This document shows, piece after piece, positions 37,301 through 45,445 of a stretch of 64,000 nucleotides of DNA (its first letter is position 1; every line of letters starts with the position of its first letter). Under the pieces are notes generated by a model that had not been told where the DNA came from, searched no databases, and saw only the letters and a list, made by a program, of their open reading frames with translations. Location: contig OZ245039.1 in assembly GCA_965224095.1 (NCBI GenBank), positions 3,596,001 through 3,660,000 on the forward strand. The letters run 5' to 3'. A program made the translations under genes and the position numbers. This stretch comes from JBPEWY01 sp965224095 (GTDB lineage Bacteria; Bacteroidota; Bacteroidia; Flavobacteriales; Flavobacteriaceae).

Positions 37301-38065
37301 TACTGTAGTAGGGAAGTTATGAGTTTCCGCTTTTAAAGAAATAACCGATTCAAAATCTTTAACCGTATAATAATCCGGAATATCCGCTCTTTTAGGTGCA
37401 AATTGTTGAACTACGGGCCCCTTTATAAAAGCCACATTATCCTTGTAAGCAGATACGATATCGTTGGGGTTTCGTCTGGATGTTTCCTTGATGAGTTTAA
37501 AAAGAGAGGTAGGTTGTTCTTCGTTATCAATAACGAAAGTCCCGTTAAATATTTTATGCCTGCAGTGCTCAGAGTTTACCTGAGAGAAGCCAAAAACCTC
37601 AGAATCGGTTAGCTTGCGTCCTATTTTCCCGGACACATCCTCCAGATAAGCAATTTCTTCATCGCTAAGCGCCAAACCTTCCCGTTCGTTATATGCCTGG
37701 ATATCGTTAATTTCCAAAATTGGCTCAGGTTGAATATCTATGGTAAAAACTTCCTGATGCAACTGCTCATATTTTTGAGAAATCATAGGGTCGTAATCTG
37801 AAAAATCAGCCGTCACCGCTGTGAATTCTTCAATTCTTATAATTCCGGAAATACCCATATTTTGAGTAATCTCAACGGCATTAGTACTCCAGGGAGTAAC
37901 CATTGCTGCTCGAGGGCCAACAAAAAAGGCGTCAATTGACGCCGTGTTTATTATGGTCTGATTGCCGAACAACCAGTTGAGTTTTGAGATGTCTATGGCC
38001 GATAATTCTTCCCGGGTCTGAACTGCAAAAACTTTATGCGCCGCATTTCCAAAAAAATGGATCAT
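34391..38065 (-). CDS. purL: Phosphoribosylformylglycinamidine synthase, single-chain
   Basis: A 1224-residue enzyme for step four of purine synthesis: FGAR + glutamine + ATP to FGAM. It is the long single-chain form with all parts: the N-terminal PurS-like region, two PurM-like halves (KAETHNFPTTVEPFNGAATGSGGEIRD, DHGAGGHLNCLSELVEE, HDVASGGLITTLLEM), and a C-terminal glutamine amidotransferase with Cys1069 in SVGICNGCQLW and His1182/Glu1184 in TMPHIER. It stands alone. A -7 box TAAATTTG lies 35 bases before the start. Confidence 0.98.
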   Translation of the reverse strand: MIHFFGNAAHKVFAVQTREELSAIDISKLNWLFGNQTIINTASIDAFFVGPRAAMVTPWSTNAVEITQNMGISGIIRIEEFTAVTADFSDYDPMISQKYEQLHQEVFTIDIQPEPILEINDIQAYNEREGLALSDEEIAYLEDVSGKIGRKLTDSEVFGFSQVNSEHCRHKIFNGTFVIDNEEQPTSLFKLIKETSRRNPNDIVSAYKDNVAFIKGPVVQQFAPKRADIPDYYTVKDFESVISLKAETHNFPTTVEPFNGAATGSGGEIRDRLAGGKGAIPLAGTAVYMTSYSRLEKNRPWESAMDERPWLYQTPVDILIKASNGASDFGNKFGQPLICGSVLTFEHTEEGRQLGFDKVIMQAGGIGYGKANQAIKSTPKTGDKIVILGGDNYRIGMGGAAVSSADTGEFSTGIELNAVQRSNPEMQKRAANAVRGMVENDENYIVSIHDHGAGGHLNCLSELVEETGGAIDLDKLPIGDPTLSDKEIIGNESQERMGLVIAEKHLDILDKIAQRERSPIYTVGEVTNDHRFSFRSETKGNTPMDMALDDMFGSSPKTVMTDSTVIRNYQEVHYSTEFFNTYLEQVLQLEAVACKDWLTNKVDRCVGGKVAVQQCTGSLQLPLNNVGVMALDYKGKEGIATTIGHAPVSGLIDPVAGSRNAIAEALTNMVWAPLKNGLQSVSLSANWMWPCKNEGEDARLYKAVKAVSEFAIHLGINVPTGKDSLSMKQKYPDQEVIAPGTVVISAAGNCNDITQVIEPVLKPGKGRIYYINLSQDSFKLGGSSFAQIVNKIGGKTPTVINASEFKKTFNTIQELIGKGKIVAGHDVASGGLITTLLEMCFPSVNVGANLDLSELKENDSIKLLFSENAGIVFQAIDDSVESVFNEKNISFFPIGSVTESDKLHIKNGDGEFELSVSEWRDVWYKTSYLLDEKQTANGLAKSRFQNYKKQPLHYRFPSHFTGKLPAINTDLPRPKAAVLREKGSNSEREMANAMYLAGFDVKDVHMTDLISGRETLEDIQFLGAVGGFSNSDVLGSAKGWAGAFKYNEKANTALKKFFERDDTLSVGICNGCQLWMELELINPEHSVHGKLTYNDSGKHESAFTSVKIQENNSVMLSSLAGSKLGVWISHGEGKFNLPLSENNYHIVAKYGYEQYPHNPNGSDYNTAMMCDKSGRHLVTMPHIERSTFQWNWAHYPEGRKDGVSPWLEAFVNARKWIEKSTKTV

Positions 38066-38099
38066 TTAAATCGTGTTGTTTAGTTGTGTTATGAAGCTG

Positions 38100-38107
38100 C
38101 AAATTTA
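38100..38107 (-). promoter_or_regulatory. -7 box (TAAATTTG) of purL
   Basis: A perfect TAnnTTTG on the minus strand, 35 bases upstream of the purL start, with TTCC at the -33 distance. Confidence 0.55.
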
Positions 38108-38264
38108 TACATTTTTACATGATTTTGGAAGTAGCCTAAGGATATTATCAACTGCGATATAAACATTCTTATCAATACTAATATTTCACTTATTTTACTG
38201 AATATTAAAGTGTTAAAATACGATCTTAAATTTTTAACGATAGCGAGATACGATGAGTGTAATC

Positions 38265-40001
38265 TCACAACACGGAATTATCAATTTTGATATCTGCATA
38301 TTTCCATACCTTATCGAACTGTTTTTTGATTTCAGCTGCCTTTTCGTGGTTTCCCTGGGCTTTCAAACTGTTATATAATCCCATTAAAGACCATCCGTTT
38401 TGTCGGATATGTTGTAAGTCGTCCTGATACACCTGTTCAGCTTCCTTGTATTTGCCAGCTTCCATCAATATAGCTCCTAGCGTTTGCCTTGCTGGAATGT
38501 GCCATGGTGCGGGCTCGCTATAAATCAACTGATCTTCAAAGGAGATAGCCTTTTCCAGATGTTTTACAGCATTGTTGTATGACTGGCGGGCTCGTTCCAG
38601 CTCACCGGCTACCACGTGATAAGCTACCTTTGCCAAAGAGGAACTGGGATTGGTATAGTTGGCTATAATTTCTTCCAGCTCCTGATCTTCCAGCATATGA
38701 GAAAGTGCTTCCAGTTCTTCTTCGGCCTCTGCCGGATTATTTTTTCGTAAAAAGGCAATGCCCCGGGCGTAATGCCAAATGAGTTTTAGGTGTTTGTAAT
38801 CGTCACCCGGATACGGAATGGTCAACACTTCATTCCATTTCCCAAAACGCGTATAGGCCAAAAGCGGAGTAGACGCAAAATCCTGAAGAAAATGTAAGGT
38901 GTTAAGTTCACTGATCGGAACTTTTTCGGCTGTTTTTTTTGCAGCCTCTATAGCAATCTGACTTTCTCCGATGAGACTGGCGGCAGACCACAGAAAATGA
39001 ATATTATGGGGGTAGTATCCCAGAGGATACATTCCTTGCGAAAAGCATTGAGACAAGTAGTCTTCATCGGCCAGAATGGCTTTCTGATTGGCGGTCATGG
39101 CATCTTTATATCGCCCAACCCGGATAAAAATATGCGATGGCATATGTACCAGGTGTCCCGCTCCCGGCATTAAAGAACCCAATCTGTCGGCACTGGGTAC
39201 GGCGAGATCCGGTTTGGGAAGTTCAACCATGTGAATGTAATAATGATGTGCACCCGGATGATCAGGATTAATTGCAATGGCTTTTTCCAGAGCCGTTTTA
39301 GCTTTTAGTGTATTAGGCGCCGGATTACCATCATTATCCCAATAATTCCAGGGCATTGTATTCATAACAGCAGCAGCATAAAGGGTCTGGATATCCGCAT
39401 TTTCCGGGTATAAATTCGCCACTTCTTCCATGGCCTCCATATAACTGATATTGAGGTTTTGAATATCTGCGTCTAAATCTTCGCTGTATCTTGAATTAAG
39501 TGCAGTTATAAGTGCTTGTTCAACGGGCGCGGCATTGGCCATGTTTTTCTTTGCGGTTTGAAGTGCTTCCCAGGCTTTTTTCTTTCGTTCTTCATCGGGG
39601 AAAGGATCATTGATGTTCGGACCTAAAGTATATGCCTGCCCCCAGAAAGCCATTGCGGTTCCCGAATGTAACCGGGAGGCTTCCAGGAATGATCGATGTG
39701 CCTCTGCATGATTAAAGGCATAAGTGAGCTTTAAACCCTGATCAAAAAATATCTGAGCTTTTTTGTTTTTGGTACTGATCTTAAAATGATGGGTTCCCAG
39801 GTTTTCGAATAGTGGAGCAATCCGACGAGTTGTGTCAATATCTGTCAATAAAAAATTCGGAACAATACATTTTACAAAAGAGGTTTTATAAAGGCCTTTT
39901 TCAAGCGTATGTTCTGTACTGTTAGCAGGATTGTTCGGAATAAACAACAATACAATTAGTAATAGCGGAAGTCCTACCAGAAATAATAGTTTGGTTTTCA
40001 T
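38265..40001 (-). CDS. Tetratricopeptide repeat protein, exported
   Basis: A 578-residue protein with an N-terminal hydrophobic segment (LLFLVGLPLLLIVLLFIP), probably an anchor or signal peptide. The rest is TPR and TPR-like helices: IFFDQGLKLTYAFNHAEAHRSFLEASRLH, AMAFWGQAYTLGPNINDPFPDEE, LEKAISFE, and AGKYKEAEQVYQDDL near the end. It resembles a widespread family of TPR proteins of unknown role in Bacteroidota. Its upstream 146 bp hold four inverted repeats (see findings). The 199 bp between it and purL contain only the purL promoter that I can recognise. Confidence 0.8.
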   Translation of the reverse strand: MKTKLLFLVGLPLLLIVLLFIPNNPANSTEHTLEKGLYKTSFVKCIVPNFLLTDIDTTRRIAPLFENLGTHHFKISTKNKKAQIFFDQGLKLTYAFNHAEAHRSFLEASRLHSGTAMAFWGQAYTLGPNINDPFPDEERKKKAWEALQTAKKNMANAAPVEQALITALNSRYSEDLDADIQNLNISYMEAMEEVANLYPENADIQTLYAAAVMNTMPWNYWDNDGNPAPNTLKAKTALEKAIAINPDHPGAHHYYIHMVELPKPDLAVPSADRLGSLMPGAGHLVHMPSHIFIRVGRYKDAMTANQKAILADEDYLSQCFSQGMYPLGYYPHNIHFLWSAASLIGESQIAIEAAKKTAEKVPISELNTLHFLQDFASTPLLAYTRFGKWNEVLTIPYPGDDYKHLKLIWHYARGIAFLRKNNPAEAEEELEALSHMLEDQELEEIIANYTNPSSSLAKVAYHVVAGELERARQSYNNAVKHLEKAISFEDQLIYSEPAPWHIPARQTLGAILMEAGKYKEAEQVYQDDLQHIRQNGWSLMGLYNSLKAQGNHEKAAEIKKQFDKVWKYADIKIDNSVL

Positions 40002-40043
40002 TGAAGGGTGGTTTTGGTTGATTAGTTTAATAATTTAGAAAAA

Positions 40044-40065
40044 CACGCAAAAGGGGAATTGCGTG
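40044..40065. repeat. Hairpin-forming inverted repeat in the TPR gene leader
   Basis: CACGCAA and TTGCGTG are perfect 7-base complements with an 8-base A/G-rich loop, located 43-64 bases upstream of the TPR protein start. Confidence 0.55.
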
Positions 40066-40147
40066 GAACATTCAAGGTAAGTAAACACCGTGTTAAAGAT
40101 ACAAAATATTTGTATACAATTAATTAACAGCGTGTTATGTGCTTATT

Positions 40148-40951
40148 TTAGGGCGTGTTATAGTGCCGTTCCCAGGAGTTTTCAGCTTTTTTCCCTCCCC
40201 AAATTCTGGTAGCCAGAAAAGGATTGTCTATAAAGGGATTTCGATTTCCCTGAATTTTCTGTATGCGATTGTTTCGCTGCCGTTCAAAATCTGATACGGG
40301 ATCTTCACGGTTCCATGTTAAAAAAAGATCGAGACTCCCAACATCCTTGAAATTTTCGTTGTATCGAAGTGACAGGTACATGATCATTCTTGCCACATCG
40401 CCTTTCCAATCATCGCCCGGATACCAGGATTTATCTGTTAATTTAAAGTTTCCCTGCCCTTTAACAAAACGATAATTCGCGCGTTTCGCATTGATTTGTA
40501 TATCGCAACTTCTCAAATGGTGAAGGTCTCCTTTGGCGGTATTGTTTATGAGAGATTGCGGATACACATGTTCGGTATTAAATGTTTGGGTCGTATGTGG
40601 ATTGCTTCCCGATAAAAACTCATTTTTATTTCTGCTTTCGCTGTTGTATATCAGAATAACGTTTTTACGGTTTTCCGGATCTTCATCAATATAATACAGA
40701 TATTGATGGCGTTGCCGGTAGCTAAGGAAGGTGGTATGTTCTGCAATGGTATGAACAGCTAATTCATTGTAAAGAGCTTTTCCGTTTTTGGTAAAATCGA
40801 GTTTTTTGTAATAAGATTTTAGTTTTTCCGGGACTTTGATATTCTCCACGCTGAGGAGCGCATTTTTTTCATCATCGTATGGTTTAGCAGCGGGCTGTTG
40901 TCTGCAGCCCCAGACAATAAAAACAAGTATGTAAAAAAAATAAAACTTCAC
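40148..40951 (-). CDS. Endonuclease I family nuclease (EndA/NucM), lipoprotein
   Basis: A 267-residue secreted nuclease. The signal ends in a lipobox (VWGC, Cys16). The beta-beta-alpha-metal active site is visible: FNTEHVYPQSL followed by DLHHLRSCDIQINAKRANYRF, and then YPGDDWKGDVARMIMYLSLRY. The family degrades DNA and RNA outside the cytoplasm for nutrient recovery or DNA processing. It lies 3 bp downstream of the RsmB-like gene, so it shares its promoter despite an unrelated role. Confidence 0.92.
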   Translation of the reverse strand: MKFYFFYILVFIVWGCRQQPAAKPYDDEKNALLSVENIKVPEKLKSYYKKLDFTKNGKALYNELAVHTIAEHTTFLSYRQRHQYLYYIDEDPENRKNVILIYNSESRNKNEFLSGSNPHTTQTFNTEHVYPQSLINNTAKGDLHHLRSCDIQINAKRANYRFVKGQGNFKLTDKSWYPGDDWKGDVARMIMYLSLRYNENFKDVGSLDLFLTWNREDPVSDFERQRNNRIQKIQGNRNPFIDNPFLATRIWGGKKAENSWERHYNTP

Positions 40952-40954
40952 AGG

Positions 40955-42169
40955 TTATCGGTTTCGTTTTAAAAGGGCCATATAAAAGCCATCGTTACCA
41001 GATTCGGAAACCAGGATATGTTGTTCGGAACAAAGAGAAAAAGAGTTTCCATTTTCGGAGTTAAGAAAACGCTGCACCTGTTTTTCATTTTCACTGGGTA
41101 AAATGGAACAGGTGGCATACACTAGCTTCCCCCCGGGGGTCACCATTCTCGAGTACGAATCCAAAATCTGAGCCTGAGTTTTCACGATCTCTTTAATGAA
41201 TTCCGGTTTTAATTTCCATTTTGCATCCGGATTCCGTCTCAATACTCCTAATCCGGAGCACGGTGCATCAATTAGTACACGATCTGCCTTTCCGAATAAT
41301 TTTTTAATGGATTTTCCGGACTCGATTACCCGGGTTTCAATGTTAAAAGCACCGTTGCGTTTAGCCCGGCGTTTTAGCTCTTTTAGTTTATTAGGATAAA
41401 TATCCATGGCAATAATCTGGCCTTTGTTTTCCATAAGTGCTGCGAGGTGTAATGTTTTCCCTCCAGCTCCGGCACAGGCATCTACCACCCGCATTCCGGG
41501 TTTTACATCTAAAAAGGCACTGACCTTTTGAGAGGAGGTGTCCTGTACTTCAAAGAGACCTTTTGAAAAAGCATCTGTTTTAAAAATATTTGATCGCCTG
41601 AGGAGCCTGAGGCCATAAGGAACTTCTTCCAGGAGTTCTGTTTCTATTTGATCTGCGCCAAGTAAACGAGATAATTCCTCAGGACTGGTTTTTAACGAAT
41701 TTGCCCGGATAATTACGTCGGCTTGCTTATTCATAGCGTCAATTTCCGCAGTCCAAATCTTTTCTCCGAGTTCATGGACTCCCAGATTGTCCAACCAGTC
41801 CGGAATGGAAGCTCTGTATTTTCTAATTTTTGAAAATTCGTCGAATTTTCCCTTAATCTTTCGTTTCGGGAGCCCCTGAAACTGTTTCCAGTCCGGAATG
41901 GAATATCCTCTTAGCACTACCCACACACCAAATAATCGCCACAGGTTTTCGCGATCGAAGGGTTCTTTTACCGAAGCAATTTCGGCATAGAGACGCTTGT
42001 ATCTAACTATGTCATACACAGTTTCTGCTATAAAACCACGATCTCTTGCTCCCCATCGTTTATCTCTTTTCAGTAGTTTTTCCACCACCTTATCGGCGTA
42101 CAGGTTTTCGTTAAAAATACGGTCTAAACCATCAATAACCGCAAATACCAGATTTCTGTGTAGTTTCAT
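40955..42169 (-). CDS. RsmB/NOP family 16S rRNA m5C methyltransferase
   Basis: A 404-residue SAM-dependent RNA methyltransferase. The N-terminal part (1-130) resembles the NusB-like RNA-binding domain of RsmB. The catalytic domain has the SAM motif VVDACAGAGGKTLHLA (about 228-243), acidic MDIYPNKL, motif IV DAPCSGLG with Cys304, and motif VI YATCS with catalytic Cys354. It probably makes 5-methylcytosine in 16S rRNA; the exact position cannot be assigned. A TACCTTTG -7 box is 18 bases upstream. Confidence 0.93.
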   Translation of the reverse strand: MKLHRNLVFAVIDGLDRIFNENLYADKVVEKLLKRDKRWGARDRGFIAETVYDIVRYKRLYAEIASVKEPFDRENLWRLFGVWVVLRGYSIPDWKQFQGLPKRKIKGKFDEFSKIRKYRASIPDWLDNLGVHELGEKIWTAEIDAMNKQADVIIRANSLKTSPEELSRLLGADQIETELLEEVPYGLRLLRRSNIFKTDAFSKGLFEVQDTSSQKVSAFLDVKPGMRVVDACAGAGGKTLHLAALMENKGQIIAMDIYPNKLKELKRRAKRNGAFNIETRVIESGKSIKKLFGKADRVLIDAPCSGLGVLRRNPDAKWKLKPEFIKEIVKTQAQILDSYSRMVTPGGKLVYATCSILPSENEKQVQRFLNSENGNSFSLCSEQHILVSESGNDGFYMALLKRNR

Positions 42170-42186
42170 GAGAAAAAAATTGAAGG

Positions 42187-42194
42187 CAAAGGTA
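42187..42194 (-). promoter_or_regulatory. -7 box (TACCTTTG) of the RsmB-endonuclease operon
   Basis: A perfect TAnnTTTG on the minus strand in the 66-bp divergent spacer. A 12-bp palindrome TTTCAATTGAAA (42199-42210) lies just beside it. Confidence 0.55.
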
Positions 42195-42235
42195 TCGCTT
42201 TCAATTGAAACCTGTATTTTTAAAAAAAAGTAACT

Positions 42236-43321
42236 ATGAAATTATTCACAGCATTAGTCATAGGGTTAGCACTAACTGCGGTTACCGGATGTAAAACAAT
42301 TGAAACCAAAACTGTACCGGAAATTTCAAAAGTTGAGATTGAAATTCTGATAAGCGACCCGTCTCTGAATTCGAGAGCTTTGGAAATTGATAATGGAGCA
42401 GCAGTATTTGCCACTTCCCAGGGGAAATACGGGGTTGCCTTAAAAGAAATCCCCAGGAAAGAAAATGCTGTTGATCCGGTTTGGATGGCTACCTATGTTG
42501 ATAGCATAAACTACGATACAATAACCCCTCATTTCCGAGCACTGGCTACCAATGGAGATGCTCTTTTTTTACTTGGAATCGGCTCTCCGGCCTTACTTTT
42601 TAAAGTAAAAGGCAAAGACCAGGTAAACCTGGTATACAAAGAGGATAATGAAAGTGTTTTTTATGATTCTATGGCCTTTTGGAATGCAAATGAAGGAATT
42701 GCTATCGGAGACCCTACAGATGATTGTATGAGTATTATTGTAACAAGGGATGGAGGTAATAACTGGACTAAAATTTCCTGTGATAAACTACCCGAAGCTG
42801 CTGAGGGTGAAGCCGCTTTTGCGGCGAGTAATTCCAATATTGCACTGGTTGGAGACAATACCTGGGTGGCAACGGGTGGAAAAAAAAGTAATATCCTGTT
42901 CTCCCCGGACCGGGGACACACCTGGCAACTGTTTGAAACTCCAATAATTCAGGGAATTGAAACCACCGGAATGTACGCTCTCGATTTTTACGACACTAAG
43001 CAGGGGTTTGCTATTGGAGGCGATTATACGAAACCGGAGCAAAACCAAGCAAACAAGATTAAAACCGAAGACGGAGGAAAAACCTGGCGCGTAGTAGGTG
43101 CGGGAGCCAAGCCCGGATACAGGAGCTGTGTTCAGTACGTGCCGGAAGGAGGAGGGAAGTGTCTTGTAGCTATTGGCTTTAAGGGAATTGATTACTCTAA
43201 CGACGGAGGGATACACTGGAAACATTTAAGTGATGAAGGCTTTTATACGATTCGATTTTTGAATTCCAATGAAGCGATTGCCGCAGGTAATGGCAGGATT
43301 GCGAAGCTCACTTTTAAATGA
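42236..43321 (+). CDS. BNR/YCF48-like propeller lipoprotein
   Basis: A 361-residue lipoprotein (signal TAVTGC, Cys19). The mature protein is a beta-propeller with Asp-box repeats: VTRDGGNNWTKI, SPDRGHTWQLF, TEDGGKTWRVV and SNDGGIHWKHL. This resembles the plant/cyanobacterial YCF48 group and many flavobacterial oxidoreductase-labelled proteins, for which no enzymatic activity is established. It diverges from the RsmB-like gene across a 66-bp spacer. Confidence 0.87.
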   Translation: MKLFTALVIGLALTAVTGCKTIETKTVPEISKVEIEILISDPSLNSRALEIDNGAAVFATSQGKYGVALKEIPRKENAVDPVWMATYVDSINYDTITPHFRALATNGDALFLLGIGSPALLFKVKGKDQVNLVYKEDNESVFYDSMAFWNANEGIAIGDPTDDCMSIIVTRDGGNNWTKISCDKLPEAAEGEAAFAASNSNIALVGDNTWVATGGKKSNILFSPDRGHTWQLFETPIIQGIETTGMYALDFYDTKQGFAIGGDYTKPEQNQANKIKTEDGGKTWRVVGAGAKPGYRSCVQYVPEGGGKCLVAIGFKGIDYSNDGGIHWKHLSDEGFYTIRFLNSNEAIAAGNGRIAKLTFK

Positions 43322-43324
43322 ATA

Positions 43325-43344
43325 AGGCCCCGTAAAAGGAGCCT
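43325..43344 (-). terminator. Possible weak terminator between convergent genes
   Basis: On the minus strand AGGCTCC and GGGGCCT pair over seven bases with one G-U. Only a short T-poor tail follows, so the call is weak. Confidence 0.3.
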
Positions 43345-43380
43345 CGTTCAAAACCAATCACTAATAAAAAACCATTAGAA

Positions 43381-43725
43381 TCAAACGCGTACTACCGTGT
43401 AATGAACGCCTCGTTTCTGATAGTAAACTCCATGGTATTTATAATAACTTTTTTTACCTATTTTAACTACCTTATATCCTTTGGGTAGCGTGGTAATACG
43501 TATCCCGATGGGAGGACGAACCACTACGTATTTATTTCTGTTTTTCTTATACCACACGCCTTTACTGTGATAGTAGGTTACATTTTTGTAAACTACTGCT
43601 TTGGGGTAAGAAGTTTTTACTGCGACTACTTTAGGCCTTGGTGAAACATATGCGGTTTGAACCGTACACGAACCAAAAACCAGGCTTATTACAAATGCCA
43701 GACATATTACTTTTATAAGTCTCAT
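43381..43725 (-). CDS. DUF6515 family lipoprotein
   Basis: A 114-residue protein with a lipobox (VFGSC, Cys20). It is basic and Tyr/Lys/Val-rich, with a twice-repeated pattern: VTYYHSKGVWYKKNRNKYVVVRPPIGI and then KSYYKYHGVYYQKRGVHYTVVRV. Such short DUF6515 proteins are common in flavobacteria and likely sit on the outer membrane; role unknown. It is a single gene. Confidence 0.78.
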   Translation of the reverse strand: MRLIKVICLAFVISLVFGSCTVQTAYVSPRPKVVAVKTSYPKAVVYKNVTYYHSKGVWYKKNRNKYVVVRPPIGIRITTLPKGYKVVKIGKKSYYKYHGVYYQKRGVHYTVVRV

Positions 43726-43776
43726 AATTTTCAGATTTTGAGGTTTATATATAAGACTTAGAAAATGGAAGAGGGT

Positions 43777-43805
43777 TTAAAAAGAAAAGAGGCTGTTGAG
43801 CCTCT
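43777..43805 (-). terminator. Terminator of the ECF sigma operon
   Basis: On the minus strand AGAGGCT-CAAC-AGCCTCT is followed by TTTCTTTTT, directly after the stop of the Spy-like gene. Confidence 0.85.
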
Positions 43806-43817
43806 TTTTTTACGTTT

Positions 43818-44282
43818 TTATCGGTTTTTTTTATACTGCTTTTTCCGGTCTCTTAATCTGGAAATCAATTCCCTGTTAAAATCGTCTTCTGCTTTTTTGA
43901 GCAAAATAATTTTTTTAGCAGAAATTACTTTTCGCAAATCGGTAATGAGCTTTTTTCGTTCCTTGAATAACCTTGATTCAATATTACTTATTTTGTCCAA
44001 CATCTCCTGCGCCTCGTCTTCGGTAATAGCTTCGGTTTCCTGTTGCTTCAACCGACTTTTTATTTTTCGCATTTCCACATTTCTCAGTTGATGGGTATTG
44101 GCGTCGTAAGCATTATAAATAGGCCAGAATTTTTCAGCTTCCTTTGAAGTAAGCGATAAACGTTCGGTGATAAAAGCAATTTTCAGGGCCTTTATCCTGT
44201 CGTGCCTGCCTTTCTGGGCGCATACCGGAATCGTCATGGCAGAGAGCATTAGAATAAGGAGTATATTTTTAACTTTTTTCAT
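43818..44282 (-). CDS. Spy-like periplasmic protein of an ECF sigma operon
   Basis: A 154-residue periplasmic protein (signal ending PVCAQ) that is otherwise all charged helix: FITERLSLTSKEAEKFWPIYNAYDANTHQLR..., ISNIESRLFKERKKLITDLRKVISAKKIILLKKAEDDFNRELISRLRDRK. It has the length and LT..E...FWPIY pattern of CpxP/Spy-like proteins that databases label sensor of ECF-type sigma factor. It is the last of three genes (sigma, membrane protein, this). A role in sensing misfolded envelope proteins is inferred. Confidence 0.75.
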   Translation of the reverse strand: MKKVKNILLILMLSAMTIPVCAQKGRHDRIKALKIAFITERLSLTSKEAEKFWPIYNAYDANTHQLRNVEMRKIKSRLKQQETEAITEDEAQEMLDKISNIESRLFKERKKLITDLRKVISAKKIILLKKAEDDFNRELISRLRDRKKQYKKNR

Positions 44283-44302
44283 GATTTGTGCACTTAATGG
44301 TA

Positions 44303-44794
44303 TTATTGTATTTCATCGTAAGAATTTAAGTTTTCCGAAAGATAATCTATCATAGCCTCCTGATCCAGTGTTTGATCGGAAAAACTTATTTCGCTTAAGT
44401 CAATATCTTCAAAAACAGAAGCTATATCCAAAGCAGAAATATCAGAACTTTGAGCCTGCACGTAGGCTTCTATCTCATCCTCGGCCAGTGTGTCAAACCC
44501 GTTTTTTTTATCGAATATCCCAAGATTAAACAACAAAAGGAAAACGGCAGCGACAGCGGCTATATAGTAATATTCTTTTTTGGGAAACCACCTAATAACT
44601 CCGGATGGTTTTGAAACGGTTTTTTCAAGGATACGATTTTCCAAATTATCAAAATATCCTTTAGGTACCGTAAAACCATCATCTTTCGGCAAAAAAGAGG
44701 TATCCTCCTCCAGACGTTCTGTAAGCCGTTGCTGAAAGTCTCTGAAGTATCCTTCCGGAATGTTTAATTTATTATGTTGATTTCCTTCATTCAT
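44303..44794 (-). CDS. Membrane protein of the ECF sigma operon, possible anti-sigma factor
   Basis: A 163-residue protein that spans the membrane once (YYYIAAVAAVFLLLFNLGIF, about 77-95). The N-terminal, presumably cytoplasmic, part holds two copies of a short repeat, NIPEGYFRDFQQRLTERL and TVPKGYFDNLENRILEKT. The C-terminal part is acidic (DTLAEDEIEAYVQ..., DIASVFEDIDLSEISF). The position directly after a sigma factor and the topology fit an anti-sigma factor, although no ZAS zinc motif is present. A start at 44857 is possible, but it would overlap the sigma gene by 32 bp. Confidence 0.65.
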   Translation of the reverse strand: MNEGNQHNKLNIPEGYFRDFQQRLTERLEEDTSFLPKDDGFTVPKGYFDNLENRILEKTVSKPSGVIRWFPKKEYYYIAAVAAVFLLLFNLGIFDKKNGFDTLAEDEIEAYVQAQSSDISALDIASVFEDIDLSEISFSDQTLDQEAMIDYLSENLNSYDEIQ

Positions 44795-44825
44795 CAAATC
44801 TTTGACTTTATTTATTTCATTAGGT

Positions 44826-45383
44826 TTAAAAATCTTTATGCGTAATATATGCTTCAATTTTTTTTACCGCATGATGGTAGGAAGCTTTTAATGCACCTAC
44901 CGATGTATCCAGTACTTCCGAGATATGCTCGTATTTCATATTGTCAAAATACTTCATATTAAACACTAACCGCTGTTTCTCCGGAAGCGTTGCAATTGCT
45001 TTCTGCAGTTGTAACTGAACTTCATCACCATCAAAATACACATCTGACTGCAAATTTCCTACCATTTTTTCCTGTAGCTCTTCACTACTTAATTTATACT
45101 TCTTCGCTTTTTGATTTAAAAAGCTAATAGATTCGTTAGTAGCTATGCGATACATCCAGGAATATATGGCACTGTCTCCTTTAAACGACCGAATATTCCT
45201 GTATACCTTAATAAACGTATTCTGGAGTACATCGTCGGCATCATCGTGGTTGAGAACAATCCTCCTTACATGCCAGTACAGCCGTTCCTGATAATTGGCC
45301 AGCAAGGTTTTAAATGCCTCCTCCTGTTGATGCTCATCCTGGAGTTGTGCTATAAGTTTTTTTTCTTCCGTCAAGATATTCAT
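44826..45383 (-). CDS. ECF RNA polymerase sigma factor
   Basis: A 185-residue sigma-70 family factor. Region 2 reads YQERLYWHVRRIVLNHDDADDVLQNTFIKVYRNIRSFKGDSAIYSWMYRIATNESISFL, and region 4 reads LPEKQRLVFNMKYFDNMKYEHISEVLDTSVGALKASYHHAVKKIEAYI. Both are typical of ECF sigma factors of flavobacteria. It is first in its operon. A 9-bp dyad with a 19-base spacer (45446-45482) lies 63-99 bases upstream of the start. Confidence 0.94.
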   Translation of the reverse strand: MNILTEEKKLIAQLQDEHQQEEAFKTLLANYQERLYWHVRRIVLNHDDADDVLQNTFIKVYRNIRSFKGDSAIYSWMYRIATNESISFLNQKAKKYKLSSEELQEKMVGNLQSDVYFDGDEVQLQLQKAIATLPEKQRLVFNMKYFDNMKYEHISEVLDTSVGALKASYHHAVKKIEAYITHKDF

Positions 45384-45445
45384 TTACTGATAGTAGGACT
45401 TCTAAAATAACAAAGGGTTTAACCTATATTGTTAAAAAACGATGT

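Noticed and set aside
38108..38264. Possible terminator or small gene between the TPR gene and purL
   Set aside because: No stem longer than four or five pairs and no T tract; only the purL promoter is recognisable next to it.
43381..43725. Tyr/Lys-rich repeats in the DUF6515 protein as a possible amyloid or curli-like repeat
   Set aside because: There are only two partial repeats, and the pattern matches the DUF6515 family, for which no fibre role is known.
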